Below, piece after piece: positions 44,894 through 54,230 of a stretch of DNA of 64,000 nucleotides. The DNA comes from Ruegeria sp. HKCCD7303. GTDB taxonomy: Bacteria; Pseudomonadota; Alphaproteobacteria; Rhodobacterales; Rhodobacteraceae. Position 1 is the first letter of the stretch. Every line of letters begins with the position of its first letter. The stretch covers positions 124,001 through 188,000 of the forward strand of contig NZ_WVRE01000006.1 in the NCBI RefSeq assembly GCF_013111185.1, read 5' to 3'. The translations under genes were made by a program, and so were the position numbers. The notes below the pieces were generated by a model. The model was not told the origin of the DNA. It saw only the letters and a list, made by a program, of their open reading frames with translations, and searched no databases.

Positions 44894-47847
44894 CCGAACA
44901 CTCGCCCAACTCTGCCTTTCATGCTTCAAGCTTCATGCAGGGGCATAATGCCGAATATCTGGAACAACTTTACGCCCAGTACACCAAAAACCCCGGTGCC
45001 GTAGACGCGGCCTGGGTTGAGTTCTTCAAGGCTATGGGTGACGCCGCGCCGGACGTTCAGAAAGAGGCCGAAGGGCCGTCTTGGGCGCGGACCGACTGGC
45101 CGCCCATGCCTGCCGATGATCTGACCGGTGCACTGACCGGGGAATGGGCCGAGATTGACGCCAAAGCGGCGGGTAAGAAGATCAAGGACAAGGCGGCTGA
45201 CAAGGGCGTTGAGGTCAGCGACGACCAGATCAAACGCGCCGTTCTGGACAGCCTGCGCGCCCTGATGCTGATCCGAGCCTATCGGATCCGGGGCCATCTG
45301 GCCGCTGATCTGGATCCGTTGGGGATGCGCGCTGCAACCAATCACCCTGAGCTGGATCCGAAAACCTACGGCTTCACCGACGCCGACATGGACCGGCCGA
45401 TCTTTATCGACAACGTTCTGGGGCTTCAGGTTGCCTCGATGCGGCAGATCGTCGAAATCGTAAAGCGGACCTATTGCGGCACCTTTGCGCTGCAATACAT
45501 GCATATCTCGAACCCCGAAGAAGCCGCTTGGCTGAAAGAGCGGATCGAAGGGTACGGCAAGGAAATCGCGTTCACCAAGGAAGGCCGCAAGGCGATCCTG
45601 AACAAGATGGTCGAAGCCGAGGGCTTTGAGAAATTCCTGCACGTCAAATACATGGGCACCAAGCGCTTTGGTCTGGACGGCGGTGAAGCGCTGATCCCAG
45701 CGATGGAGCAGATCATCAAGCGCGGTGGCGCACTTGGCCTCAGCGACATCGTCATCGGGATGCCGCACCGGGGTCGCCTGAACATTCTGGCCAACGTGAT
45801 GGGCAAACCGTACCGCGCCATCTTCAACGAATTCCAGGGCGGCAGCTTCAAGCCCGAGGACGTGGATGGTTCGGGTGATGTGAAGTACCACCTCGGGGCC
45901 TCCAGCGACCGTGAGTTTGACGGCAATTCTGTGCACCTGTCACTGACCGCCAACCCCTCACACCTTGAGGCGGTGAACCCGGTGGTTCTGGGCAAGGTTC
46001 GCGCCAAACAGGATCAGCTTGGCGACACGGATCGCACCAAGGTCATGGCCATCCTGCTGCATGGCGACGCAGCCTTTGCCGGCCAGGGTGTCGTGGCCGA
46101 AGGGTTTGGTCTGTCTGGTCTGCGCGGTCACAAGACCGGCGGCACCATGCATATCGTAGTAAACAACCAGATCGGCTTTACCACTGCGCCGCACTTCTCG
46201 CGCTCGAGTCCCTATCCGACGGATATCGCGTTGATGGTTGAAGCGCCGATTTTCCACGTGAACGGGGATGACCCCGAGGCCGTGGTGCACGCGGCCAAAG
46301 TGGCGACCGAGTTCCGCCAGAAGTTCCACAAGGATGTGGTTCTGGACATCTTCTGCTACCGCCGGTTTGGTCACAACGAGGGCGATGAGCCCATGTTCAC
46401 CAACCCGATCATGTACAAGAGGATCAAAACGCACAAAACCACGCTGTCTCTGTACACCGAGCGTTTAGTCAAAGACGGCCTGATCCCCGAGGGTGAGATC
46501 GAGGACATGAAGGCCGCCTTCCAGGCACATCTGAACGACGAGTTCGAGGCCGGAAAAGATTATAAGCCGAACAAAGCCGACTGGCTGGACGGGCGCTGGT
46601 CGCATCTGGACAAGAACAAAGACGAATACATGCGAGGCGAGACCGCGATCACGCCCGAGACTCTGGCCGAGGTTGGTGGCGCTCTGACCCGCGCCCCGGC
46701 CGGATTTGCCTTGCACAAAACCGTTGGGCGTCTTCTGGACCACAAAAAGCAGATGTTTGAATCCGGCACTGGTTTTGATTGGGCCACCGGTGAGGCGCTG
46801 GCCTTCGGATCACTATTGACCGAAGGGTACCCGGTGCGTCTGGCCGGGCAAGACGCCACCCGTGGCACGTTCAGCCAGCGCCATTCGGGATTCATCCATC
46901 AGGAAACAGAAGAGCGTTACTACCCGCTGAACAACATCCGCCCAGGCCAGTCGCATTACGAAGTGATTGACTCGATGCTGTCCGAATATGCGGTGCTTGG
47001 GTTTGAATACGGCTATTCGCTGGCCGAACCCAATGCGCTGGTCCTTTGGGAAGCTCAGTTTGGTGACTTCGCCAACGGCGCGCAGATCATGTTTGACCAG
47101 TTCATCAGTTCTGGTGAATCCAAATGGCTGCGGATGTCCGGTTTGGTCACACTGCTGCCGCATGGGTTCGAAGGGCAAGGCCCCGAACACTCCTCGGCGC
47201 GTCTGGAGCGGTTCCTGCAAATGTGTGGTCAGGACAACTGGATCGTGGCGAACTGCACGACACCCGCGAACTATTTCCACATCCTGCGCCGACAGCTGCA
47301 CCGCACTTTCCGCAAACCGCTGATCCTGGTGACACCCAAATCGCTGCTGCGCCACAAACTCGCGGTCAGCAGAGCCGAAGAATTTACCACCGGCTCCAGC
47401 TTCCACCGGGTGTTGTGGGACGACGCCCAACAGGGGAACTCGGACACCGAACTGGTGGCGGATGACAAGATCAAACGTGTCGTGCTGTGTTCGGGCAAGG
47501 TCTATTACGACCTGCTGGAAGAACGTGACGCGCGCGGGATCGACGACGTTTATCTGCTGCGGATCGAGCAGTATTACCCCTTCCCGGCCCATTCGCTAAT
47601 CAACGAGCTTGAGCGGTTCAAAGAGGCCGAGATGGTCTGGTGTCAGGAAGAGCCCAAAAACCAGGGAGCCTGGTCCTTTATCGAGCCCAATATCGAATGG
47701 GTTCTGACCCGGATCGGAGCGAAACACAAACGTCCGGTTTATGCCGGTCGCGCAACCTCGGCCTCGCCTGCGACGGGTCTGGCCAGCCAACACAAAGCAC
47801 AACAAGAAGCGCTGGTTAACGAAGCGCTGAGCACCAAAGGAAAGTAA
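44890..47847 (+). CDS. sucA: 2-oxoglutarate dehydrogenase E1 component
   Basis: Thiamine-diphosphate-dependent decarboxylation of 2-oxoglutarate. The 985-residue product has the N-terminal E2-docking segment YLEQLYAQYTKNPGAVDAAW and TPP/active-site blocks GLDGGEALIPAMEQIIKRGG, VIGMPHRGRLNILANVMGKP, GDAAFAGQGVVAEG and RFGHNEGDEP. The C-terminal transketolase-like part has LVTLLPHGFEGQGPEHSSAR. Length is typical. sucB follows after 3 bases. Confidence 0.98.
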   Translation: MTEHSPNSAFHASSFMQGHNAEYLEQLYAQYTKNPGAVDAAWVEFFKAMGDAAPDVQKEAEGPSWARTDWPPMPADDLTGALTGEWAEIDAKAAGKKIKDKAADKGVEVSDDQIKRAVLDSLRALMLIRAYRIRGHLAADLDPLGMRAATNHPELDPKTYGFTDADMDRPIFIDNVLGLQVASMRQIVEIVKRTYCGTFALQYMHISNPEEAAWLKERIEGYGKEIAFTKEGRKAILNKMVEAEGFEKFLHVKYMGTKRFGLDGGEALIPAMEQIIKRGGALGLSDIVIGMPHRGRLNILANVMGKPYRAIFNEFQGGSFKPEDVDGSGDVKYHLGASSDREFDGNSVHLSLTANPSHLEAVNPVVLGKVRAKQDQLGDTDRTKVMAILLHGDAAFAGQGVVAEGFGLSGLRGHKTGGTMHIVVNNQIGFTTAPHFSRSSPYPTDIALMVEAPIFHVNGDDPEAVVHAAKVATEFRQKFHKDVVLDIFCYRRFGHNEGDEPMFTNPIMYKRIKTHKTTLSLYTERLVKDGLIPEGEIEDMKAAFQAHLNDEFEAGKDYKPNKADWLDGRWSHLDKNKDEYMRGETAITPETLAEVGGALTRAPAGFALHKTVGRLLDHKKQMFESGTGFDWATGEALAFGSLLTEGYPVRLAGQDATRGTFSQRHSGFIHQETEERYYPLNNIRPGQSHYEVIDSMLSEYAVLGFEYGYSLAEPNALVLWEAQFGDFANGAQIMFDQFISSGESKWLRMSGLVTLLPHGFEGQGPEHSSARLERFLQMCGQDNWIVANCTTPANYFHILRRQLHRTFRKPLILVTPKSLLRHKLAVSRAEEFTTGSSFHRVLWDDAQQGNSDTELVADDKIKRVVLCSGKVYYDLLEERDARGIDDVYLLRIEQYYPFPAHSLINELERFKEAEMVWCQEEPKNQGAWSFIEPNIEWVLTRIGAKHKRPVYAGRATSASPATGLASQHKAQQEALVNEALSTKGK

Positions 47848-47850
47848 GCG

Positions 47851-49356
47851 ATGACGATTGAAGTTCGTGTTCCCACGCTTGGCGAGTCGGTCACCGAAGC
47901 CACTGTTGCCACATGGTTCAAGAAGCCCGGCGATGCAGTCGCCGTGGATGAGATGCTGTGTGAGCTTGAAACCGACAAGGTTACAGTTGAAGTGCCTTCT
48001 CCCTCTGCCGGGGTGATGGCCGAGATTGTAGCCGCCGAAGGTGATACCGTTGGCGTAGATGCTCTGCTGGCGACCATTACAGCAGGCGAAGGCGCGGCCC
48101 CTGCCCCTGCGGCAACTGCAACACCGGCAGCCGCGCCCGCCCAAGCAGGCGGGTCGGTTGATGTCATGGTTCCCACTCTTGGTGAATCTGTTACAGAGGC
48201 TACCGTTTCGACCTGGTTCAAACAGGTTGGCGACAGCGTCGCGCAGGACGAAATGTTGTGTGAATTGGAAACCGACAAAGTCTCGGTCGAAGTTCCGTCC
48301 CCGGCTGCGGGAGTTCTGGCAGAAATCGTTGCTCCGGAAGGCGCAACTGTGGATGCAGCAGCCAAGCTGGCAGTGATCTCTGGCTCTGCAGCAGGTACCG
48401 CGCCCGCGTCGGTCCCGGCAGCAGCAGCGGCCCCCGCTGCGGCAAGCACCGGTAAGGATGTGGCAAACGCACCCTCTGCCGAAAAAGCGATGGCCGAGGC
48501 CGGATTGTCAGCTGATCAGGTCACTGGCACCGGTCGCGATGGCCGCATCATGAAAGAAGACGTGGCAAAGGCTGTCTCTTCGGCTCCGGCACCAGCACCG
48601 GCGGCACCAGCCCCAGCTGCACAGGCTCCGCGCGCACCGGTTGCGGCCGAAGACGAAGCCCGCGAGGAACGCGTGCGCATGACCCGTCTGCGTCAAACCA
48701 TCGCCAAACGCCTGAAGGATGCACAGAATACTGCTGCAATCCTGACCACCTATAACGAGGTGGACATGACCGAGGTGATGGCCCTGCGCAACCAGTACAA
48801 GGACCAGTTCGAGAAGAAGCACGGCGTACGCCTTGGTTTCATGTCCTTCTTTACCAAGGCGTGCTGCCATGCGCTGAAAGAAGTGCCTGAGGTGAATGCC
48901 GAGATTGACGGCAACGACATCGTCTACAAGAACTTCGTACACATGGGCGTCGCCGCTGGTACTCCGCAAGGTCTGGTGGTTCCGGTGATCCGCGATGCGG
49001 ACAGCATGTCCTTTGCCGCGATTGAAAAAGCCATCGCCGAGAAAGGCAAGCGCGCCCGCGACGGTAAGCTGTCCATGGCCGAAATGCAGGGCGGCACGTT
49101 CACCATTTCGAACGGTGGCGTCTATGGCTCGCTGATGTCATCGCCGATCCTGAACCCCCCGCAGTCGGGCATTCTGGGGATGCACAAGATTCAGGATCGT
49201 CCAATGGTCATCAATGGTGAGATCAAGATCCGCCCGATGATGTATCTGGCGCTGTCCTATGACCACCGGATCGTTGATGGCAAAGGTGCTGTGACTTTCC
49301 TTGTTCGCGTGAAAGAGGCGCTGGAAGATCCGCGCCGCCTGCTGATGGACCTGTAA
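47851..49356 (+). CDS. sucB: 2-oxoglutarate dehydrogenase E2 (dihydrolipoyl succinyltransferase), two lipoyl domains
   Basis: Transfers the succinyl group to CoA. Two lipoyl domains are present in tandem, each with the lipoylated Lys in CELETDKV (residues ~43 and ~145), joined by Ala/Pro-rich linkers. A peripheral E1/E3-binding domain follows ([20 protein letters not shown]), then the catalytic domain ending in [19 protein letters not shown] with the catalytic His. The 501-residue length reflects the extra lipoyl domain; E. coli SucB has one. Confidence 0.97.
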   Translation: MTIEVRVPTLGESVTEATVATWFKKPGDAVAVDEMLCELETDKVTVEVPSPSAGVMAEIVAAEGDTVGVDALLATITAGEGAAPAPAATATPAAAPAQAGGSVDVMVPTLGESVTEATVSTWFKQVGDSVAQDEMLCELETDKVSVEVPSPAAGVLAEIVAPEGATVDAAAKLAVISGSAAGTAPASVPAAAAAPAAASTGKDVANAPSAEKAMAEAGLSADQVTGTGRDGRIMKEDVAKAVSSAPAPAPAAPAPAAQAPRAPVAAEDEAREERVRMTRLRQTIAKRLKDAQNTAAILTTYNEVDMTEVMALRNQYKDQFEKKHGVRLGFMSFFTKACCHALKEVPEVNAEIDGNDIVYKNFVHMGVAAGTPQGLVVPVIRDADSMSFAAIEKAIAEKGKRARDGKLSMAEMQGGTFTISNGGVYGSLMSSPILNPPQSGILGMHKIQDRPMVINGEIKIRPMMYLALSYDHRIVDGKGAVTFLVRVKEALEDPRRLLMDL

Positions 49357-49358
49357 TC

Positions 49359-49628
49359 ATGGCAACACATGTACTCTGGCAGGCCGATGTGGCCGATTTC
49401 GACGCCTGGCTGAAAGTGTTCAAGGAAGATCGCAAGATGCGTGAGGCCGCGGGTATCCGCGACCTCCACATCTGGCGAGACCCGGACCAGAAGGACCATG
49501 CGGTGGCGTTGTTCGAAATCACCGATCTGGAGCGCGCGCAGAACTTTATCGAATCTGAGGAACTCGCCATGCATCACGAACGTGGTGGCGTGGCGCATAT
49601 TCACACTAAAATTCTGACACCAGTCTAA
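49359..49628 (+). CDS. Small conserved protein, probably dimeric alpha-beta barrel
   Basis: An 89-residue soluble protein starting MATHVLWQADVADFDAWLKV and continuing DLHIWRDPDQKDHAVALFEI. The beta-alpha-beta pattern with Trp and a late HHERGGVAHIH segment suggests a ferredoxin-like dimeric barrel, as in monooxygenase-like domains. It starts 2 bases after sucB and is thus part of the suc transcript. No function is known. Confidence 0.75.
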   Translation: MATHVLWQADVADFDAWLKVFKEDRKMREAAGIRDLHIWRDPDQKDHAVALFEITDLERAQNFIESEELAMHHERGGVAHIHTKILTPV

Positions 49629-49635
49629 ATCCGAT

Positions 49636-49677
49636 GGCAGAGCGCAAGCGGCAACACATCTGCTTCTGCGCTCTGCC
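49636..49677. terminator. 11-bp hairpin after the small gene downstream of sucB
   Basis: GGCAGAGCGCA at 49636-49646 pairs perfectly with TGCGCTCTGCC at 49667-49677 around a 20-base loop. No T-run follows. It lies 7 bases after a stop codon, so it may stabilise the upstream message or act as a weak terminator before the MAPEG gene. Confidence 0.5.
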
Positions 49678-49712
49678 GTCATACACATCAAACTCCAATG
49701 CGGCGTCTTGCA

Positions 49713-50123
49713 ATGAACGCAGAACTGACAGCACTGACTTTGGCAGCCCTTTTACAGGTTGTGCAGTTTGTACTTATGGCAGTTCCTGCAAATCTGGAGT
49801 TGGGTCCGGGCAAAACCATGTCACCCCGTGACAGGGCCAGATTGGGCGGGACGCTAGAAGATCAGCTCTCAGATGGAACAGCCCGGCTCTACCGTGCCCT
49901 CAACAACCATTTCGAGGGGTTGATCCTGTTTGCCATTGCCTGTGTTGTTGTCACCGTTTCAGGCAAGGAAAACGCACTAACGGCCACCTGCGCCTGGACC
50001 TATCTGGCCGCGCGCGTGCTGTATGTTCCCGCATACTATTTCGGTTGGAAACCATGGCGCAGCGTCATTTGGTTCTTCGGGTTTCTGGCCACGACCCTCA
50101 TGCTTTTGGTGGTTTTGCTATGA
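49713..50123 (+). CDS. MAPEG family membrane protein
   Basis: The 136-residue protein has four membrane segments and the MAPEG features LSDGTARLYRALNNHFEGLI (Arg-x-x-x-Asn-x-x-Glu) and YLAARVLYVPAYYFG. MAPEG proteins include glutathione-dependent enzymes; the bacterial members are mostly uncharacterised. ATG 49713 (MNAELTALTLAALL) is chosen over an ATG five codons earlier, with little ribosome-site evidence either way. It lies between suc and lpd. Confidence 0.88.
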   Translation: MNAELTALTLAALLQVVQFVLMAVPANLELGPGKTMSPRDRARLGGTLEDQLSDGTARLYRALNNHFEGLILFAIACVVVTVSGKENALTATCAWTYLAARVLYVPAYYFGWKPWRSVIWFFGFLATTLMLLVVLL

Positions 50124-50192
50124 GACCGCCAACCCATATCTTGTTCAGAGGTTCCTGCCCTGCAACAACCCGAATTCTCAAGGAGATCTTCC

Positions 50193-51581
50193 ATGGCAAA
50201 TTATGACGTTATCGTAATCGGCGCCGGCCCCGGCGGCTATGTTTGCGCCATCCGCTGCGCCCAGCTGGGTTTGAAAACCGCCGTGGTCGAAGGGCGCGAC
50301 ACGCTGGGTGGAACCTGCTTGAACGTAGGTTGCATTCCGTCCAAGGCGCTGCTGCATGCCAGCCATCAACTGCACGAGGCCGAGCATAACTTTGCCAAGA
50401 TGGGCCTGAAGGGCAAAAGCCCTTCGGTCGACTGGAAACAGATGCAGGCCTATAAGGACGAGGTGATTGAGGGCAACACCAAGGGCATCGAATTCCTGTT
50501 CAAAAAGAACAAGATCGACTGGCTGAAAGGCTGGGGATCGATCCCTGCCGCCGGTCAGGTCAAGGTCGGGGATGAAGTGCATGAAACAAAGAACATCATC
50601 ATTGCGTCTGGGTCCGAGCCTTCCTCTCTGCCGGGTGTAGAAGTGGACGAGAAGGTTGTCGTGACCTCAACCGGCGCGCTGTCGCTGGGCAAGATTCCGA
50701 AGAAAATGGTCGTCATCGGCGCAGGCGTGATCGGCCTGGAACTGGGCTCGGTCTACAGCCGACTGGGGGCGGAAGTAACGGTGATCGAGTTCCTCAAGGA
50801 AATCACACCAGGCATGGACCCAGAGGTACAAAAGACGTTCCAGCGTATCCTCAAGAAGCAGGGCCTGAACTTTGTCATGGGTGCTGCGGTGCAAAAGACC
50901 GAAGCGACCAAGACCAAGGCAAAGGTCACCTACAAACTGCTCAAGGACGACAGCGAACACGTGATCGATGCCGATACCGTGCTGGTCGCCACCGGGCGCA
51001 AGCCGTACTCCGATGGTCTTGGGCTTGACGCCTTGGGTGTCGAGATGACCCAACGCGGCCAAATCAAGGTGGGTTCCGACTGGCAAACCAATGTGCCGGG
51101 CATCTATGCCATTGGCGACGTCACCGAAGGTCCGATGCTGGCGCATAAGGCCGAAGACGAGGGCATGGCCGCCGCCGAACAGGTTGCGGGTAAGCATGGC
51201 CATGTGAACTACGGCGTTATTCCGGGGGTGATCTATACTTGGCCTGAGGTTGCCAATGTGGGTGAAACCGAAGCAACGCTTAAAGAACAAGGCCGCGCCT
51301 ATAAGGTTGGCAAGTTCATGTTCATGGGCAATGGGCGCGCCAAGGCGAACTTTGCCTCGGACGGGTTCGTCAAAATCCTCGCCGACAAGGAAACTGACCG
51401 CATTCTGGGCGCTCATATCATCGGGCCTGCCGCGGGTGATCTGATTCACGAGGTCTGTGTCGCGATGGAGTTTGGTGCTTCGGCAGAAGATCTGGCCCTG
51501 ACCTGTCATGCGCACCCGACCTATTCGGAAGCCGTGCGTGAGGCCGCCTTGGCTTGCGGCGACGGCCCGATCCACAGCTAA
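50193..51581 (+). CDS. lpd: Dihydrolipoyl dehydrogenase (E3)
   Basis: Reoxidises dihydrolipoyl groups of 2-oxoacid dehydrogenase complexes with NAD. The 462-residue flavoprotein has the FAD fold [20 protein letters not shown], the redox disulfide [13 protein letters not shown], the NAD fold [40 protein letters not shown] and the catalytic His-Glu in [22 protein letters not shown] precedes the ATG. Its place after sucAB indicates service to 2-oxoglutarate dehydrogenase. Confidence 0.98.
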   Translation: MANYDVIVIGAGPGGYVCAIRCAQLGLKTAVVEGRDTLGGTCLNVGCIPSKALLHASHQLHEAEHNFAKMGLKGKSPSVDWKQMQAYKDEVIEGNTKGIEFLFKKNKIDWLKGWGSIPAAGQVKVGDEVHETKNIIIASGSEPSSLPGVEVDEKVVVTSTGALSLGKIPKKMVVIGAGVIGLELGSVYSRLGAEVTVIEFLKEITPGMDPEVQKTFQRILKKQGLNFVMGAAVQKTEATKTKAKVTYKLLKDDSEHVIDADTVLVATGRKPYSDGLGLDALGVEMTQRGQIKVGSDWQTNVPGIYAIGDVTEGPMLAHKAEDEGMAAAEQVAGKHGHVNYGVIPGVIYTWPEVANVGETEATLKEQGRAYKVGKFMFMGNGRAKANFASDGFVKILADKETDRILGAHIIGPAAGDLIHEVCVAMEFGASAEDLALTCHAHPTYSEAVREAALACGDGPIHS

Positions 51582-51586
51582 GAGTT

Positions 51587-51620
51587 TTGACCCCGGCAGA
51601 AATCAGCTTGTCGGGGTCAA
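51587..51620. terminator. Hairpin between convergent lpd and tetR genes
   Basis: TTGACCCCG at 51587-51595 pairs with CGGGGTCAA at 51612-51620. The right arm overlaps the last codons of the tetR-type gene. T-runs are weak, so it is a plausible shared terminator of moderate certainty. Confidence 0.45.
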
Positions 51621-52181
51621 CCAAGCATCCAGATAGGTCTCGAGCCTGTCTGTGAATGTCGTTGCGGAATGCAGAGCACAAAACCGCAACGACATGGCCT
51701 GAATGGCAAAGGCCTGAACACCTTCGGCCAAAAGCTCGGGTGGCACGTCCTTACGCATATCTGCAGCTTCAAGCCACAACATCACGACCCGAAAGTACCT
51801 TTCAAAACAATAGGCTATCGGGCCTATATCTTCGATGGCCGTTGCACCGGAATATCTGATCAACAGATCGAAAACGTATCGCTCGGACGTCATGAAACTG
51901 TGCACCGGTTCGAGCGCCACGATGATCTCATCAACTGTCTTGGGTGGTGTTCCGGCTTCGGCCTGGTCCAGACACGCATTCAATCTTTCGCCGATCAGGA
52001 TTTCCATTAGCGCATCCTTGTCGTTGAAATGCGCAAAGAAAGTGCCCTTGGCGACGCCTGCCGCTTTTACCACGTCTTCCACCCGCAAAGCTTGGTAGCC
52101 ATCACTTCGGACAACCGCCTCAGCAGCCGAGAGAAGCTTGGCGCGGGTTTTGATCGTACGTTTCTGAATCGCCTTTTGCAT
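51603..52181 (-). CDS. TetR-family transcriptional regulator
   Basis: The 192-residue product has an N-terminal TetR HTH: TRAKLLSAAEAVVRSDGYQA then LRVEDVVKAAGVAKGTFFAH and FNDKDALMEILI. The C-terminal part is the ligand and dimer domain. ATG 52181 follows GAGCGG. It is divergent from an NAD(P)H oxidoreductase gene, and three identical 12-mers lie between them, so it probably represses that gene and itself. The inducer is unknown. Confidence 0.92.
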   Translation of the reverse strand: MQKAIQKRTIKTRAKLLSAAEAVVRSDGYQALRVEDVVKAAGVAKGTFFAHFNDKDALMEILIGERLNACLDQAEAGTPPKTVDEIIVALEPVHSFMTSERYVFDLLIRYSGATAIEDIGPIAYCFERYFRVVMLWLEAADMRKDVPPELLAEGVQAFAIQAMSLRFCALHSATTFTDRLETYLDAWLTPTS

Positions 52182-52202
52182 ACCGCTCAATCGCACAGTT
52201 TT

Positions 52203-52265
52203 TGACCGTGGTCAAATTTAATATTGACCGTGGTCATTTTTGATTCTACAAATTGACCGTGGTCA
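52203..52265. promoter_or_regulatory. Three direct copies of the operator TGACCGTGGTCA
   Basis: Identical 12-mers occur at 52203-52214, 52225-52236 and 52254-52265, each a TGACC/GGTCA inverted repeat with a 2-base centre and each preceded by T. They fill the 101-base divergent region between the TetR gene and the oxidoreductase gene. They are the expected TetR operator, here in triplicate with 22- and 29-base spacing. Confidence 0.85.
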
Positions 52266-52282
52266 TTTTTAGGAGAATCACG

Positions 52283-52876
52283 ATGCAACCCAAGAAAATC
52301 CTCATCCTCGACGGACACCCGGCAGAAAGCAGTCTGTCCCGGACCTTTGCCGAAACATATCGGGACGCTGCCCTCAAAAACGGCCATGACGTCCGAATGG
52401 TTCATCTGAGCGATCTGCAGTTCGATTTTGATTTCGGTCAGGGCAATTACCACGACTTCAAACCGCTTGAACCGGTTCTGGAACACGTGCTGCAAGACTT
52501 TGAGTGGAGTGATCATCTGGTTCTGACCACCCCGATGTGGTGGGGCGGTCTACCCGCGAAACTCAAGGGACTGATCGACCGGACATTCATCCCCGGGCGA
52601 ACGTTCGACACTCGGAACACGACAAAGATCGGCTTTCCGGCCCCCATGCTGACGGGACGCACCGCACGCGTCATACTGACCTCAGATACACCGGGCTGGT
52701 TTATGCGGCTGATCTATCGGCAAGCGCTTATCCGTCAGGTTCGTGATCAGATCCTTGGCTTTGTAGGCTTCAAACCAACCCGCTTCACCTATTTCGCAGG
52801 TGCAAGTTACCCAAAACCCGGACACGTAGATCGCTGGATCGAAAAAGTCTCGAGGATCGGAGCAGCTGCGGTTTGA
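52283..52876 (+). CDS. NAD(P)H-dependent flavodoxin-fold oxidoreductase (NQO1/modulator of drug activity type)
   Basis: The 197-residue product begins KKILILDGHPAESSLSRTFA (flavin phosphate loop) and has HLVLTTPMWWGGLPAKLKGL then IDRTFIPGRTFD, the signature of the flavodoxin_2 quinone reductase family. It likely reduces quinones or electrophiles with NAD(P)H. AGGAGA lies 8 bases before ATG 52283; an upstream TTG/ATG frame would cross the operators. Divergent TetR control fits a detoxification gene. Confidence 0.92.
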   Translation: MQPKKILILDGHPAESSLSRTFAETYRDAALKNGHDVRMVHLSDLQFDFDFGQGNYHDFKPLEPVLEHVLQDFEWSDHLVLTTPMWWGGLPAKLKGLIDRTFIPGRTFDTRNTTKIGFPAPMLTGRTARVILTSDTPGWFMRLIYRQALIRQVRDQILGFVGFKPTRFTYFAGASYPKPGHVDRWIEKVSRIGAAAV

Positions 52877-52897
52877 ACCCGCAGCCACATGTTTCGC

Positions 52898-53503
52898 CTA
52901 CCACATTGTTTTCGCGGCGCGTGCAGCCCATTCACTATCATATTGCGCGCCGCCTTCTTCGCCTTCCGACGCCTCGGACAAAAGCTGCCCAATCGTTGGA
53001 AGGACAGCACTCTCGTCCCCGCTGGTCCAGATAGCTGAACGCATCAAAGCACGCGCGCATTGGCTGTAAATCTCGGCGATCTCAACAACGACGACAGCCG
53101 CCGGGCGCTTGCCGCCCTTTGCGAAATGCTGTCGCAAACCTTCATCCGCAGTAACGCGAGCGATCCCATTCACGCGAACAACGTTGTCGGAACCCGGAAC
53201 AAAAAACATAAGCGCAACACGCGGGTCGCGCACGATATTCCGCAGTGAATCCAGCCGGTTGTTGCCACGCCAATCCGGCAAAACCAGCCGTCGCTCATCC
53301 AATTCCAGTACAACAGGGCCGTCGTCGCCTCGGGGGCTGCCATCCACACCTTCCGGGCCAACAGTGCTGAGGACGCATAGGCGCGAGGCCATAATCCACT
53401 TGCGATACAGGGGCGTCAGTCGGTGAACGACCTTTCGCAAGGATGGCGCGCCGGGTTTGCCATACAATGCTTCCAGCGCTGCAACGTCGTCAATGTACTC
53501 CAT
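52898..53503 (-). CDS. PPOX-type flavin-dependent protein (pyridoxamine 5'-phosphate oxidase family)
   Basis: The 201-residue product has RKWIMASRLCVLSTVGPEGV and DGSPRGDDGPVVLELDERRL, then RLDSLRNIVRDPRVALMFFV and VRVNGIARVTADE. This is the split-barrel FMN-binding fold of the MSMEG_1061-like PPOX branch, not PdxH itself. Its start overlaps the end of plsC by 14 bases on the same strand, so expression is coupled. Substrate is unknown. Confidence 0.88.
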   Translation of the reverse strand: MEYIDDVAALEALYGKPGAPSLRKVVHRLTPLYRKWIMASRLCVLSTVGPEGVDGSPRGDDGPVVLELDERRLVLPDWRGNNRLDSLRNIVRDPRVALMFFVPGSDNVVRVNGIARVTADEGLRQHFAKGGKRPAAVVVVEIAEIYSQCARALMRSAIWTSGDESAVLPTIGQLLSEASEGEEGGAQYDSEWAARAAKTMW

Positions 53504-54230
53504 CCGGATCAAACCCCACTTCGCGCATCAGCTCATTCGAGCGTGTTTCAATCACGTCTTCCAATCGACCAAGAAAATCGTCCCGCTCAACGCCGGGTTC
53601 GATTGGCTCAAGAAAATCCACAATCGCAAGACCCGGTTTGCGCATGACACCGGTTCGGGGCCAGAACACCCCGGCATTTGTAGCCACCGGAACGCAGGGA
53701 AATCCCAGACCTTCGTAAAGAACCGCCGTCCCAACCTTGTAGGGTTTCTTGGCGCCCGGCGCGACACGCGTGCCTTGAGGGTAGATCACCAGTTGCCCGG
53801 GCTCTGAAAACTCTTTCGCCACATCCTTGACCATCTTAGCCACCGCGGCGCCGCGTTTCCCACGATTGACCGGAATACAACCAAGGCGACGGGCATACAT
53901 TCCGATAACAGGTGTAAACAGCAATTCACGCTTCATGATGAACTTCCCATGCGGGATGGCATTGAAGATCATGATGATATCAAGGAACGACTGGTGCTTG
54001 GCACCCACGACCACTTCATTCGAAGGCGCGGTTCCCCGAACCTCACAACGAATACCCACCATCCAACGGGCCAGCCACATGGTATTGCGCGCATAGGTTT
54101 TACACGCCATCAGGGCCCCCCGCTTCGAAAACAAGGCATAGGGTAGAAACACAATGCCAAGGATCAGCATCCAGGCATAGATAACGATCATAAAGACCAA
54201 AGAGCGCACCCACTGTAAGGCTGAGAACAT
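53490..54230 (-). CDS. plsC: 1-acyl-sn-glycerol-3-phosphate acyltransferase
   Basis: Makes phosphatidate from lysophosphatidate in the inner membrane. The 246-residue product has an N-terminal anchor (FMIVIYAWMLILGIVFLPY) and the acyltransferase motifs GAKHQSFLDIIMIF (H-x4-D), GMYARRLGCIPVNRGK, YPQGTRVAPGAKKPYKVG and VPVATNAGVFWPR. ATG 54230 overlaps the ftsX stop by one base (TGATG). A longer upstream frame is an overlap with ftsX and is rejected. Confidence 0.95.
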   Translation of the reverse strand: MFSALQWVRSLVFMIVIYAWMLILGIVFLPYALFSKRGALMACKTYARNTMWLARWMVGIRCEVRGTAPSNEVVVGAKHQSFLDIIMIFNAIPHGKFIMKRELLFTPVIGMYARRLGCIPVNRGKRGAAVAKMVKDVAKEFSEPGQLVIYPQGTRVAPGAKKPYKVGTAVLYEGLGFPCVPVATNAGVFWPRTGVMRKPGLAIVDFLEPIEPGVERDDFLGRLEDVIETRSNELMREVGFDPDGVH

